Shown here one piece after another: positions 53,452 through 62,865 of a stretch of DNA of 64,000 nt (its first letter is position 1; each line of letters begins with the position of its first letter). This stretch comes from an uncultured Clostridia bacterium (GTDB lineage Bacteria > Bacillota > Clostridia > Christensenellales > CAG-314): the NCBI GenBank assembly GCA_944336125.1, contig CALVLA010000006.1, positions 1 to 64,000 on the forward strand. The letters run 5' to 3'. The position numbers and the translations under genes are program-made. The notes below the pieces were generated by a model that made no database searches, had not been told where the DNA came from, and was given only the letters and a program-made list of their open reading frames with translations.

Positions 53452-54960
53452 ATGAGCGCGAAAAGCAAAAAAATCATTGAACTCATCAACATCGGAAAAG
53501 AGTACGACGAAACGGTTGCGGTTGAAAACTTCAACTTTTACGTCAAAAAAGGCGAATTCGTTACTTTTCTCGGACCTTCGGGCTGCGGAAAAACCACGAC
53601 TCTTCGTATGATCGCGGGATTTGAAATGCCTACTTCCGGCAAAATTCTTTTGAACGGCGAAGACATCACCAACCTGCCGCCTCACAAAAGACCGGTAAAC
53701 ACCGTATTTCAGCGTTATGCCCTTTTCCCTCACCTTGACGTTTACGACAACGTGGCTTTCGGTCTCAAACTCAAAAAAGTCCGCGTAGTCATGGAAGACG
53801 AAAACGGAAACAGATTTGAGCGTTTTGAAAAACTCACGCGTGACGAAATTGACGAAAAAGTTAAAAATGCACTCAAAATCGTCGATCTCGAAGGTTTCGA
53901 GGACAGAAACATAAACACTTTGAGCGGCGGTCAGCAACAGCGTATCGCAATTGCGAGGGCAATAGTCAACGAGCCTGAAATTTTGCTTTTGGACGAGCCT
54001 CTCGGCGCGCTTGACCTCAAAATGCGTAAAGAAATGCAAATCGAGCTCAAAGAAATGCACAGAAAGCTGGGCATCACATTTATATACGTAACCCACGACC
54101 AGGAAGAAGCGCTCACCATGAGCGACACCATCGTGGTCATGAAAGACGGCATGATTCAGCAGATAGGCACGCCTATGGATATTTACAACGAGCCTAAAAA
54201 TGCCTTCGTTGCCGACTTTATCGGCGAAAGCAACATTTTGTCGGGTATCATGACCGACAAGTTTAAAGTAAAAATCGCGGGACAGATTTTCGATTGCGTC
54301 GATGACTTTGCCAAAAACGAACGCGTCGACGTGGTTATCCGCCCTGAAGATATCGAAATGGTCGAGCCTGAAGAAGGCACTCTCGTCGGCAAAGTGATAA
54401 GCACCGTATTCAAAGGCATTCACTATGAAATGACGGTGAAAGTAGGCAAAAACGAAATTATCATTCAAAACACCGACGAAAGACAGCCGGGTCAGACAAT
54501 CGGACTTAAAGTAGCTCCTCAAAACATTCACATAATGGCAAAAGAGTTTACTACAAACCTTTTCGACGGCTACGTTACCAAAAAGAACACCGTGGTTTTC
54601 GGCGACGGCGAATACGAGGCAGACCTCACTCAGCTTTATCCTAATTCCACAATAGACGAGGAAGGTTACATCGTAACTCAGTCTGGTGAAAAAATCGACC
54701 TTACCGACGTTGACGTTACCGTCGAAGTGGGAATTAAGGACATCGAAATCGACGACAACCAAGAAGAAGCAAACGCCGTGGGACAAATCGTTTCCATCAT
54801 TTACAAAGGCGACCACTATCAGGTCATGGTAAGGACGGAAAACGAGGAAGACTACGTAGTCGACACCGAGTACCTCTGGAACGAATTCGATACAGTCGGC
54901 GTAAAAATCAAACCTTCCAAAATCAAACTCAAACTTAAACAGGAGGCAGATAAAAAATGA
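53452..54960 (+). CDS. potA: Spermidine/putrescine ABC transporter ATPase, extended
   Basis: This ATPase of 502 residues energises polyamine import. It has Walker [10 protein letters not shown] (41-49), signature LSGGQ (157-161), Walker B LLLDEP (178-183) and a TOBE region after 265. It is longer than usual PotA (about 360-380) for two reasons: an insert of about 18 charged residues near 111-129 ([18 protein letters not shown]), and a C-terminal extension (about 380-500) that looks like a second TOBE-like half ([29 protein letters not shown]). It overlaps potB by four bases. Confidence 0.93.
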   Translation: MSAKSKKIIELINIGKEYDETVAVENFNFYVKKGEFVTFLGPSGCGKTTTLRMIAGFEMPTSGKILLNGEDITNLPPHKRPVNTVFQRYALFPHLDVYDNVAFGLKLKKVRVVMEDENGNRFERFEKLTRDEIDEKVKNALKIVDLEGFEDRNINTLSGGQQQRIAIARAIVNEPEILLLDEPLGALDLKMRKEMQIELKEMHRKLGITFIYVTHDQEEALTMSDTIVVMKDGMIQQIGTPMDIYNEPKNAFVADFIGESNILSGIMTDKFKVKIAGQIFDCVDDFAKNERVDVVIRPEDIEMVEPEEGTLVGKVISTVFKGIHYEMTVKVGKNEIIIQNTDERQPGQTIGLKVAPQNIHIMAKEFTTNLFDGYVTKKNTVVFGDGEYEADLTQLYPNSTIDEEGYIVTQSGEKIDLTDVDVTVEVGIKDIEIDDNQEEANAVGQIVSIIYKGDHYQVMVRTENEEDYVVDTEYLWNEFDTVGVKIKPSKIKLKLKQEADKK

Positions 54961-55760
54961 CGCTTCGTTTTTCGCGTAAGCAACTGATTATCCCTTACTC
55001 GCTGTTTATGGTTTTGTTTGTGGTTATTCCGTTGCTGTTTATCGTTTACTACGCTTTTACCGACGGCTCGACGGGCGGCTTCACCTTCGGAAACTTTTTG
55101 AAGTTTTTTTCAAACTCGACGTCGCTGTCCACTTTGATAATAAGCATAGGCATTGCAATTCTCACAACGGTAGTTTGTCTTTTGATCGCATACCCTATCG
55201 CTTATATACTTGCGAGAAGCAACTTTAAAAAGAAAAACGTCCTCCTTATGCTTTTCGTTTTGCCGATGTGGATAAACTTCGTTTTGAGAATAAACGCTTT
55301 AAGGGAGTTTTTGGATCTTATCGGACTACTCAACAAAGCGCATTTGTTCAATACCGTGCTCGGCATGGTTTACGACTTTTTGCCGTTTATGATTTTGCCG
55401 CTTTACACGACGCTTATCAAAATGGACAAAAGCCTGATCGAAGCTTCGGCTGACCTCGGAGGAAACGCTTTCACCACTTTCACGAAAGTCACCCTTCCTC
55501 TTTCGCTGCCGGGTATCGTATCCGGAATTACCATGGTATTTATGCCAACTATGACAAACTACGTAATAAGCGACACATTGGGTTTGGGACACATCACCAT
55601 TATAGGTAAGCTTATCGAGGACTGCTTCGGTTCAAGAAACGACTGGTATCTCGGTTCGGCTATAGCGCTGGTATTACTTTTTATTATATTCATATCGATG
55701 TTGTTTACCGGCGGATTTAAAGATGAAGAAAACGGTGCGAGAGGTGCAGGAATATGGTAA
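54957..55760 (+). CDS. potB: Polyamine ABC transporter permease PotB
   Basis: This permease of 267 residues has six helices. The binding-protein-dependent transport motif that contacts PotA is visible as [26 protein letters not shown] near 160-185. It overlaps potA by four and potC by seven bases, so the operon is translationally coupled. Confidence 0.93.
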   Translation: MTLRFSRKQLIIPYSLFMVLFVVIPLLFIVYYAFTDGSTGGFTFGNFLKFFSNSTSLSTLIISIGIAILTTVVCLLIAYPIAYILARSNFKKKNVLLMLFVLPMWINFVLRINALREFLDLIGLLNKAHLFNTVLGMVYDFLPFMILPLYTTLIKMDKSLIEASADLGGNAFTTFTKVTLPLSLPGIVSGITMVFMPTMTNYVISDTLGLGHITIIGKLIEDCFGSRNDWYLGSAIALVLLFIIFISMLFTGGFKDEENGARGAGIW

Positions 55761-56554
55761 AAAAAGCAATTAAATACGCAATTCTCGCTTTCGGATTGCT
55801 GTTCATATACACCCCTATTTTTCTGCTCGTGGTGTTTTCCTTCACACCGGCGATAACACTGGGCTCATGGGAAGGATTTTCCTTTGATTTGTACGTTCAG
55901 CTTTTCAACAACGCCAAAATCATGGGAATTGTAAAGGACACCGTTCTTCTCGCATTGTTCGCAAGCGTGATTTCGACGATACTGGGAACGATAGGCGCAA
56001 TCGGCATTTTTTACTCCAAAAAGAAAGCCGCTGCCGCCGCCAACGTAATGACGCGTATTCCTGTCATTAACGCCGAAATCGTGACCGCAATTTCCCTCGC
56101 GCTTATTTTCGCGGCAGTTGCCCTTCAAAGGACTTACTTCTCTCTGCTTATCGGACACGTGGTCATCACTTTGCCTTTCGTCGTGCTTTCGGTAATACCT
56201 AAGCTCAAACAAATGGACGGAAACCTTTACGAAGCGGCACTCGACCTCGGCGCCACACCTTCGAGAGCATTGTTCAAGGTTGTGCTTCCTGAAATTTTGC
56301 CCGGCATTATGGCAGGATTCATGCTTGCCGTCACCCTTTCGCTTGACGACTATATCGTAACAGCCTTCACCAAACCTACCGGCTTCGATACGATAAGCAC
56401 TTACGTCTACAACTCAATCAAAGTTCCTCAGCACTCGGCATTGCCGCAGCTTAGAGCTTTGTCGGCGATTATCTTCCTCATCATCGTGGTTGTGGTAATC
56501 GTACTCAATACAGTCAACAAAAAACAAAAAAAATTCAAGGAGATAAACGATTAA
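55754..56554 (+). CDS. potC: Polyamine ABC transporter permease PotC
   Basis: This permease of 266 residues has six helices. The coupling motif is EAALDLGATPSRALFKVVLPEILPGIMAG near 158-186, and LDDYIVTAFT follows. It forms the channel with PotB. The stop overlaps the potD start by one base. Confidence 0.93.
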   Translation: MVKKAIKYAILAFGLLFIYTPIFLLVVFSFTPAITLGSWEGFSFDLYVQLFNNAKIMGIVKDTVLLALFASVISTILGTIGAIGIFYSKKKAAAAANVMTRIPVINAEIVTAISLALIFAAVALQRTYFSLLIGHVVITLPFVVLSVIPKLKQMDGNLYEAALDLGATPSRALFKVVLPEILPGIMAGFMLAVTLSLDDYIVTAFTKPTGFDTISTYVYNSIKVPQHSALPQLRALSAIIFLIIVVVVIVLNTVNKKQKKFKEIND

Positions 56555-58053
56555 TGAAAAAACTACTTTCCGCTTTCCTGACGATTGCGCTTTCGGTTAT
56601 GCTTTTCGTTCCTACCTTCGCTTATGCCGCCGAAGACAACGTCCTCAGAATTTACAACTGGGAAGACTACATCGCGGCTGACGACGAAACAGGCGAAAAC
56701 CTCGCAGACGAGTTTCAGACTTGGTACAACGAGACTTACAACGCCAACATCACCGTAGAGTATTCCACTTTCGGCACAAACGAAATCATGTACAACGAGC
56801 TTAAAATCGCTCCGGGTTCATACGACCTCGTGTGCCCTTCCGACTACATGATTCAAAAAATGATAAACGAAAACATGGTTGAGGAGTTCAGCGCAGAATT
56901 TCTCGACGCCTCAAACGAAACATCCTATTACTCAAAATACGTTTCCTCCTACATCAAAAATCTCTTCGGCAAATACGAAGTCAACGGCGGCAAAAGCTGG
57001 AACAATTACGCTGCCGCTTACATGTGGGGAACAATGGGTTACGTATTCAATCCTGCAAACGTTTCGTCAAGCGACATGAAAAGCTGGGGAGCTATTTGGA
57101 ACATTATGTATGACAACCAAAGCACCCTCAAAGACAGCGTAAGGGACACCTTCTTTATCGGTCTTGCTTTCGTTTACCGTGACGAGCTTAATACCCTCGC
57201 GGCCGACTACCAAAACGCCGTTTTGCAGTACAACAACGGTATCATCGACGAAGCTCAGTTTAACGCAAAAGCAAAACAATACAACGACGCTATTTCGGTA
57301 ATTCTCAACAGAACAGACGACGAAACGCTCGCAAAGGTCGAAGCCGCTCTCAATGCCGCAAAACAAAACATCTTCGGTTTTGAAGTTGACAGCGGCAAAA
57401 ACGATATGATCACCGGAAAAATCAACATCAACCTCGCTTGGAGCGGCGACGCGGTATTCGCAATGGATCAGGCAGACGAAAACGGTGTGGAACTTTACTA
57501 CACAGTACCTGACGAAGGCAGCAACATCTGGTTTGACGGCTGGGTAATGCCAAAAGGCGCAAACACCAAACTTGCCGAAGCATTTATCAACTACATCTCA
57601 ATGCCTGAAAAAGCATGCGAAAACATGGACTACATCGGTTACACAAGCGCAATCGCAGGTGACGCCGTATTTGACAGAATGGTCGAGTACTACGAGCTTT
57701 CAACCGAAGAAGGCGAAGGCCTCACCGCAGTTGACCTCGGATACTTCTTTACCGACCTTACCGAAGGAAGAAGTGCCGTTGTTTACACCGACACGGTAGG
57801 CAGACAGTTCTCCGCGCAGTACCCAGACAAAGACACTGTAAACCGCTGCGCAATCATGAGCTATTTCCCTGACGACGTAAACGAAAAAGTCAACCTCATG
57901 TGGGAAAACGTAAAAGGAACTCAGTTCCCTGTTTGGGTTATCTTTGTAATTATCGGTGCCATTGCCATAGGTGTTGCGGTATATTTCATCGTAAAATCCA
58001 ACAAAGGCAGAAGACGTCCTAAAAAAGGATACAAAGTAATAAGCAAAGGTTAA
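56554..58053 (+). CDS. potD: Polyamine-binding protein PotD with C-terminal membrane anchor
   Basis: This substrate-binding protein of 499 residues has a signal peptide (1-25, ending AYA) and the PotD features LRIYNWEDYIA, YDLVCPSDYMIQKM and WSGDAVFAM. Two differences from the usual roughly 350-residue form stand out. An insert of about 40-50 mostly helical residues lies near 225-275 (YQNAVLQYNNGIIDEAQFNAKAKQYNDAI). A C-terminal membrane helix (461-481) with a basic tail replaces the usual lipid anchor; no lipobox is present. Codons are C-rich, suggesting high expression. Confidence 0.93.
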   Translation: MKKLLSAFLTIALSVMLFVPTFAYAAEDNVLRIYNWEDYIAADDETGENLADEFQTWYNETYNANITVEYSTFGTNEIMYNELKIAPGSYDLVCPSDYMIQKMINENMVEEFSAEFLDASNETSYYSKYVSSYIKNLFGKYEVNGGKSWNNYAAAYMWGTMGYVFNPANVSSSDMKSWGAIWNIMYDNQSTLKDSVRDTFFIGLAFVYRDELNTLAADYQNAVLQYNNGIIDEAQFNAKAKQYNDAISVILNRTDDETLAKVEAALNAAKQNIFGFEVDSGKNDMITGKININLAWSGDAVFAMDQADENGVELYYTVPDEGSNIWFDGWVMPKGANTKLAEAFINYISMPEKACENMDYIGYTSAIAGDAVFDRMVEYYELSTEEGEGLTAVDLGYFFTDLTEGRSAVVYTDTVGRQFSAQYPDKDTVNRCAIMSYFPDDVNEKVNLMWENVKGTQFPVWVIFVIIGAIAIGVAVYFIVKSNKGRRRPKKGYKVISKG

Positions 58054-58064
58054 AAAACAAAAAC

Positions 58065-58091
58065 AAAAGGCGGCATTAAGCCGCCTTTTTT
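58065..58091. terminator. Bidirectional terminator between potD and rho
   Basis: AAAAGGCGGC/GCCGCCTTTT arms (58065-58074 and 58080-58089) enclose an ATTAA loop. Confidence 0.9.
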
Positions 58092-58096
58092 CATAT

Positions 58097-59617
58097 TTAT
58101 TTTTTAAGAGCTTCCGCCATTTTGTCCAAAAATTCCGAGTTGCTTTTTGTTTTTGTGAGCAAATCCAAAAACTTTTCGGTACTCTCGATACCGCCTATTT
58201 TGGAAATCATGTTTCTGACCGCCCACATAACCACTCTTTCCTTGTCGTCGTAAAGCAGGTCTTCCCTTCTCGTTCCTGACCTTTCTATGTCGATGGCAGG
58301 GAAAATGCGCCTTTCGCTAAGCTTGCGGTCAAGATGAATTTCCATGTTGCCGGTGCCTTTAAACTCCTCGTAAATCACGTCGTCCATACGGCTTCCCGTG
58401 TCTATGAGAGCGGTAGCTATTATCGTGAGGCTGCCGGCTTCGGCCGTGTTTCTAGCGGCGCCGAAAAACTTTTTAGGCTCGTACACCGCCGCCACGTCAA
58501 GTCCGCCGGTAAGAGTACGTCCGGATGAAGCCACAACCTGATTGTATGCCCTAGCGAGCCTCGTTATGCTATCCATAAGTATAACAACGTCTTTTCCCGT
58601 TTCGACAAGGCGTTTTGCCCTTTCGAGAGCAAGTTCCGCAACGCGTACCTGATGATTGTGGTTTTGGTCAAAGGTAGAGGAAATGATTTCGCAGTTTTTG
58701 AGGTCATATTCCATGTCCGACACTTCCTCAGGCCTTTCGTCGATGAGAAGTACCATAAGGTGCACGTCGGGATGATTTTTGATTATCGACTGCGCCATGC
58801 TTTTGAGAAGCACGGTTTTTCCCGCTTTAGGAGGAGATACGATTAATCCCCTTTGCCCAAGCCCCACCGGCGACACAAGGTCAATTGCCCTTAAAGCAAA
58901 ATTCAAAGGGTTGTCCGTTTCCAGCCTGAGCCTCTTTTTAGGGAAAATAGCTTTCAAGTCGTCAAAGTTGGCTTTTCTTCTGAACGAAGGAGTCGGAATA
59001 TAATTTATTTCCTTGATAAAGGTAAGCACAAAGGATTTGTGTCCGTCGTATTTTTTAGCGTCGCCCTTTATCCAATCGCCGTCTTTAAGGCGGTATTTTT
59101 GAATATGCTCCTTTTTGACGTAAACGTCTGTTCCGTCGCATATGCAGTAATTTTTTAGTCTCAAAAATCCGAAGCCGCCCTCCACTGTTTCAAGTACGCC
59201 CTCTACGGTAGAGGAAACAGCGTTTGCTTCAACTTGTTTACTTTCGTTTTCGCAAACCTCGTCGTCAATGACAAGCTCCGTTTCTGCCTGACTGAGAACA
59301 GTTTGGTCAGTTACCGCCAATGCCTTTTGCTTTGCCATAAGCAAAAGATTTTTAACGGTGCCTTCCACGTCGGTAAGGGATCCTCTTCCCCTGTTGTTGT
59401 AAACAGGCGCGAGATTGCCGCGTATTACTTCCATGATATTTTTTATGTTGTCCGCCTTGCCGGTACTTGTAGGTTGCGGACAGCCGAGTACGTAAGCGAA
59501 ATTTCTCACGTTGTGAACGTTAAGACAAAGAAAATCCTCTTCCGAAAGATTTTTGAGTGATTTAATTTGTTCTTCCGTCATGATAGGTGTCGTTTCTTTT
59601 TTTATAGCGTCGCTCAT
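58097..59617 (-). CDS. rho: Transcription termination factor Rho
   Basis: Rho is an RNA-dependent hexameric helicase that ends transcription. The 506 residues have an N-terminal helix bundle ([25 protein letters not shown]) and a linker of about 90 residues, partly low in complexity (60-150). An RNA-binding cold-shock-like domain ([28 protein letters not shown]) and the ATPase domain follow, the latter with Walker [20 protein letters not shown]-loop [20 protein letters not shown] and R-loop GTGNMEI. The start at 59617 follows AAGGAGG and overlaps the stop of the DUF1934 gene. Confidence 0.96.
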   Translation of the reverse strand: MSDAIKKETTPIMTEEQIKSLKNLSEEDFLCLNVHNVRNFAYVLGCPQPTSTGKADNIKNIMEVIRGNLAPVYNNRGRGSLTDVEGTVKNLLLMAKQKALAVTDQTVLSQAETELVIDDEVCENESKQVEANAVSSTVEGVLETVEGGFGFLRLKNYCICDGTDVYVKKEHIQKYRLKDGDWIKGDAKKYDGHKSFVLTFIKEINYIPTPSFRRKANFDDLKAIFPKKRLRLETDNPLNFALRAIDLVSPVGLGQRGLIVSPPKAGKTVLLKSMAQSIIKNHPDVHLMVLLIDERPEEVSDMEYDLKNCEIISSTFDQNHNHQVRVAELALERAKRLVETGKDVVILMDSITRLARAYNQVVASSGRTLTGGLDVAAVYEPKKFFGAARNTAEAGSLTIIATALIDTGSRMDDVIYEEFKGTGNMEIHLDRKLSERRIFPAIDIERSGTRREDLLYDDKERVVMWAVRNMISKIGGIESTEKFLDLLTKTKSNSEFLDKMAEALKK

Positions 59618-60021
59618 AAGTCCTCCTTGAAAAGACACGAAATAGACAAGCTGCAACATGTGACAGCGTCACCGAAAATTGTGGAATATCTGAGTTTTAC
59701 CGAAATACCGTCGTCAGCGCATGAAACGTCCAAAAAAGAAGTATCGATAGAAACGTCTACTCTGCCTATGAGGGTGGTGAGAAACCCCTCTTTAGTCTGT
59801 CCCGGACAAAACAAAAAGCTTGCGGGAAAAGCGCCGAAGCGGTTTAACGTAACGATACCGTCGGAAATACCAATTTTGCTTGTAGTTGATGTGTAATCGT
59901 CGGGATTTTCGGTATAAGAAATAAAGACTGAACCGTTTTGAATTTCGACCTGAGCTTGGGTGATATACTCCACCGTTTCTCCGTCGCCGAACGAAGATTT
60001 TAAAATAAGTTTAGCTTTCAT
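59614..60021 (-). CDS. DUF1934 (YwiB-like) beta-barrel protein
   Basis: This cytoplasmic protein of 135 residues resembles calycin-like DUF1934 proteins. It has ETVEYITQAQVEIQNGSVFISYTEN at the start, LNRFGAFPASFLFCPGQTKEGFLTTLIGRVDVSI in the middle and IFGDAVTCCSLSISC at the end. Function is unknown. It overlaps rho by four bases. No Shine-Dalgarno is visible before ATG 60021 or before the in-frame TTG at 60033. A roughly 80-nt structured leader precedes it. Confidence 0.8.
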   Translation of the reverse strand: MKAKLILKSSFGDGETVEYITQAQVEIQNGSVFISYTENPDDYTSTTSKIGISDGIVTLNRFGAFPASFLFCPGQTKEGFLTTLIGRVDVSIDTSFLDVSCADDGISVKLRYSTIFGDAVTCCSLSISCLFKEDL

Positions 60022-60100
60022 AATTTTATTCAATGCGGAAAAAAATAATCACCGCGGAAACAAAAACAAAAAACTCCGCAACCGCATTTTGTCGAATAAT
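60022..60100 (-). promoter_or_regulatory. Structured leader of DUF1934-rho
   Basis: On the minus strand two GCGG segments (in AATGCGG and TTGCGGAG) can pair alternatively with two CCGC segments (TTCCGCGG and TCCGCATT); the outer AATGCGG/CCGCATT pairing is 7 bp. Upstream 60101-60130 is very AT-rich with TATAAT-like elements, a probable promoter. Confidence 0.35.
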
Positions 60101-60139
60101 ATACAATTTTATATAATTATATCACAAAATAAAAATTTG

Positions 60140-60168
60140 TAAAACAAAAGCGCCGTCGGCGCTTTTGT
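60140..60168 (-). terminator. Terminator of sleB-ypeB
   Basis: ACAAAAGCGCC/GGCGCTTTTGT arms (60144-60154 and 60158-60168) are followed on the minus strand by TTTAC. It overlaps the ypeB stop. Confidence 0.85.
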
Positions 60169-61505
60169 TACATTACGGTATAACCCTCGGTACCTTTTAT
60201 TACTTTAAAGATATCTTCCTCGGCAAAAGTGTCTGCGTTGAGGAAAACAAAATACTGACTTCCGTTGTATTCGCAGTCATATTCGAAACACAAAATCTCT
60301 TTGTTGTTTTTAGGGATAAGCACTGTGTTTACGTTGTTGACGACAAGTCCCTCGGCAAGATACTGCTTACCTTCTTCGGAATTTCTCCTCATCTTGTCGA
60401 ACTTGCGGATTTTGTGGTTTGCCAGATAATTGAAGCTTTCAAAACCGCAAATACCGTTTTGGTCAAGCGAAACTTTCACAAGGTCAGGGTATATAATTAC
60501 GTCGCCGACCACAGGCGCGAGATTGACGTAAATGCACCCTTCACCCGATTTTGATACCCAAACAGGTTTGACGTCGTATCCCAAAGCACGTGCGAATTCT
60601 TCAGCCTTTTTTTGCGCCTCCTCGCTGTCAGAAGTTTTTGCGTTTTCGCTGATGCCCGACGTAGTAATCATGGACAAATAACCGCCGTTTTTGGTAGCCT
60701 GAATATACACGTCCCTGCCGTTGGCATCGGTAGCCGAAAAGCCGTAAACTTCAAGTTTGTTGTCGGCTTCGTTAACAAATTCAAAATTTTTAAGTCCGAA
60801 TGAGGACAACTGTTTTTCCACTTTTGCAAGCACGTCCTCTTTTGTCATTGCGGGCGCGTCAATTTCAATATCCTTTTGCTTAGCGTCGGAAAAAGGTCCG
60901 TCGTAAATAAGTTCTGGATAGGCAAAGGAATTTTCGTTGAGCTCGTCAAAGCCGTCGGAAATACCTTCGAGCCTGCCGTTGTTTTTAAGGCAGTCGGTAA
61001 ACTTGCAGTCTCCGTTTTCGCTCATGGTTTGAAGCGCATCGTTAAGCGCCGCCGAAGTTTCGGCAAGCCCTTCGATGTTGCTCCTGTCGGTTGCCGTGAT
61101 GTTTCCGCCCGAAATGATTTTTTTCTGAAGCGACTTGCAGTAATCGGAAACTTTGTTTGTAAAAGTAAGCGATTTAACAAGCGTTTCGTTTTCCAGCGGC
61201 AAGGACGACAAGTCGCTTTTTGCCGTGTCAGCTTGACCTACGATATCGCTTAAAAGCGTCTGCTGAGTAACCTTGTCGTTTGCGACGGTAAGCTTGTTAA
61301 GCGACGCATCAAGGTTTTTAACGCTGTCGATAAGCTCGTAATATGCTTTTTGATACATATTTTCAAGCTCTGTTTCATAGCAGCGCATACCTCCGTTTTC
61401 CTGCGAAAGCTTTTGATTGTCTGAGGCGAGTTTAATGATTACGGCGACGCATACAACGGTAACTACGGAAAGAATAATCGCCAAAACTTTACTTAATTTG
61501 TTCAT
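60168..61505 (-). CDS. ypeB: Germination protein YpeB
   Basis: This protein of 445 residues has one N-terminal membrane helix (about 6-28), an extracytoplasmic helical region (about 40-215) and C-terminal PepSY-like domains (KEDVLAKVEKQLSSFGLKNFEFVNEADNKLEVYGFSA and KAEEFARALGYDVKPVW). YpeB holds and stabilises the cortex-lytic enzyme SleB in the spore. It follows sleB after eight bases, the conserved spore-former arrangement. Confidence 0.92.
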   Translation of the reverse strand: MNKLSKVLAIILSVVTVVCVAVIIKLASDNQKLSQENGGMRCYETELENMYQKAYYELIDSVKNLDASLNKLTVANDKVTQQTLLSDIVGQADTAKSDLSSLPLENETLVKSLTFTNKVSDYCKSLQKKIISGGNITATDRSNIEGLAETSAALNDALQTMSENGDCKFTDCLKNNGRLEGISDGFDELNENSFAYPELIYDGPFSDAKQKDIEIDAPAMTKEDVLAKVEKQLSSFGLKNFEFVNEADNKLEVYGFSATDANGRDVYIQATKNGGYLSMITTSGISENAKTSDSEEAQKKAEEFARALGYDVKPVWVSKSGEGCIYVNLAPVVGDVIIYPDLVKVSLDQNGICGFESFNYLANHKIRKFDKMRRNSEEGKQYLAEGLVVNNVNTVLIPKNNKEILCFEYDCEYNGSQYFVFLNADTFAEEDIFKVIKGTEGYTVM

Positions 61506-61513
61506 AACTTACC

Positions 61514-62194
61514 TCACTTGCAAAACACGTGGTTGCCTATGGTGACAACTACCGGACGAGACCAAATCCACGCGCTGGTGGCGGTTTTAGGGTTGTAGTA
61601 GTAAATACAGCCGTAGGTAGGATCCCATCCGTTCAGAGCATCCTGACAGGCTTTAATGCACTCCTCGTTAGTACCCAGGTTTATCTGACCGTCATGAACG
61701 GCGGTAAACGCCCACGGCTGATAAATCACGCCTGAAACTGTGGACGGAAAGTCCTTGTGTTTTACTCTGTTGAGTATTATCGCGGCAACCGCCACTTTTC
61801 CCGTGTAAGGTTCTCCCCTCGCCTCACCGTAAACCGCCCTCGCCATAAGATACAAATCGCTGTTGTAGTTTGACGACGACGAGGAAGAGGACGAAGACGA
61901 AAGCTGAATGCCCATGGCGGCGGCTGTTTTTGCGCCTACTATGCCGTCCTGAGTCAAACCGTTTTTCTTTTGGAAGTAAATTACCGCGGTACGTGTTTTG
62001 GAGCCGAAAACGCCGTCCACGCCTCCAGTGTAATACCCCCAATTTTTAAGTTTGGTCTGAATCGTAGTGACTATTGCCCCTCGCGAACCTTGTTTTACTA
62101 CCGCCGCGTCAACTTCGGCGGAGTGCGCGAAAAACAAAGTTCCGCAAAAAATCAATGCCAACACGATAAAAACCGCTTTTGTCCTTTTTGACAT
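61514..62194 (-). CDS. sleB: Spore cortex-lytic enzyme SleB
   Basis: SleB, 226 residues, is a lytic transglycosylase of germination. It has a signal peptide (VFIVLALIFCGTLFFAHSAEVDAA) and a peptidoglycan-binding domain (VKQGSRGAIVTTIQTKLKNWGYYTGGVDGVFGSKT). A poly-Ser linker of ten residues and the hydrolase domain (ARAVYGEARGEPYTGKVAVAAIILNRV, catalytic Glu in YGEARGE) follow. The start at 62194 follows GGAGG by eight bases; the frame extends to 62215. Confidence 0.95.
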   Translation of the reverse strand: MSKRTKAVFIVLALIFCGTLFFAHSAEVDAAVVKQGSRGAIVTTIQTKLKNWGYYTGGVDGVFGSKTRTAVIYFQKKNGLTQDGIVGAKTAAAMGIQLSSSSSSSSSSNYNSDLYLMARAVYGEARGEPYTGKVAVAAIILNRVKHKDFPSTVSGVIYQPWAFTAVHDGQINLGTNEECIKACQDALNGWDPTYGCIYYYNPKTATSAWIWSRPVVVTIGNHVFCK

Positions 62195-62243
62195 CTGATT
62201 TCCCTCCATAGGCATAGTTTGGGGAGAAAAGAGTTTTTTATGT

Positions 62244-62267
62244 AAAAAGTCCGCCTTAACGGCGGAC
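62244..62267 (-). terminator. Terminator of spoIIR
   Basis: GTCCGCC/GGCGGAC arms (62249-62255 and 62261-62267) are followed on the minus strand by TTTTTAC. Confidence 0.85.
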
Positions 62268-62269
62268 AG

Positions 62270-62800
62270 TCATTTTCCGAAAAAGGAGTTTATTATTTCC
62301 ATAATTTTTGATTTGTACGTTATCGAACCGCCTTCCTGCAGTTCTCCTCCCACGAAACACAAAGGAGGATACACGACGCACCACCAGTTGTTACCCTCAC
62401 CCGTACCGAGGTTTAGTATCAATGACTCATATTCTCCCGCCTCAAGAGTAAACCCAAGATAGCTACGGGTAGGAAAAACTTCCTTTGTGACATGAGCCTC
62501 CGACGAATAGGAAAAACCATTGCGACGGAGGACGTTGTCGGCGATTTTTTCTATGTCGGACTTGTGGCTCAGCACAATGCTTTTTGCTTTTTCTTTTGTA
62601 TGAGCCTCGGCAAGCAGCGGAGTGAGATATTCGACCACTTGGTCTTTGACGAGATATTTTACCTTTTGGTCTATGTCGTCGTTGGAGTTGGCTCTGATAT
62701 GTATTCTCAAATAATTGTCGTTGTCCCACGAAGGCGAGCATGCGGCGAAAGCGAAAAGAATAAGCAGTAAAATAAAAACAACCGCGAAAAGTTTTTTCAT
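62270..62800 (-). CDS. spoIIR: Stage II sporulation protein R
   Basis: SpoIIR, 176 residues, is the secreted forespore signal that activates SpoIIGA and so sigma-E in the mother cell. It has the family motif LRIHIRANSNDDIDQKVKYLVKDQVVEYL at 31-59, SYSSEAHVTKEVFPTRSYLGFTLEAGEYESL and NWWCVVYPPLC. The N-terminus is a signal peptide with a lipobox-like FAAC, so it may be lipid-anchored. GAGG precedes ATG, and an upstream terminator isolates it from ispE. Confidence 0.95.
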   Translation of the reverse strand: MKKLFAVVFILLLILFAFAACSPSWDNDNYLRIHIRANSNDDIDQKVKYLVKDQVVEYLTPLLAEAHTKEKAKSIVLSHKSDIEKIADNVLRRNGFSYSSEAHVTKEVFPTRSYLGFTLEAGEYESLILNLGTGEGNNWWCVVYPPLCFVGGELQEGGSITYKSKIMEIINSFFGK

Positions 62801-62810
62801 AATTACCTCA

Positions 62811-62841
62811 CAAAAAAAAGCGTGCTTAATTTATGCACACT
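62811..62841 (-). terminator. Terminator of ispE
   Basis: Seven-base-pair arms with one G-U pair (62819-62825 and 62835-62841) are followed on the minus strand by eight T. Confidence 0.75.
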
Positions 62842-62865
62842 TTTTTGAAAGGTTAAACTTGAAAA

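Noticed and set aside
53344-54816. 490-codon open frame on the minus strand across potA
   Set aside because: Antisense to a clearly functional potA; rich in Phe, Val and Asn as expected from reversed C-ending codons.
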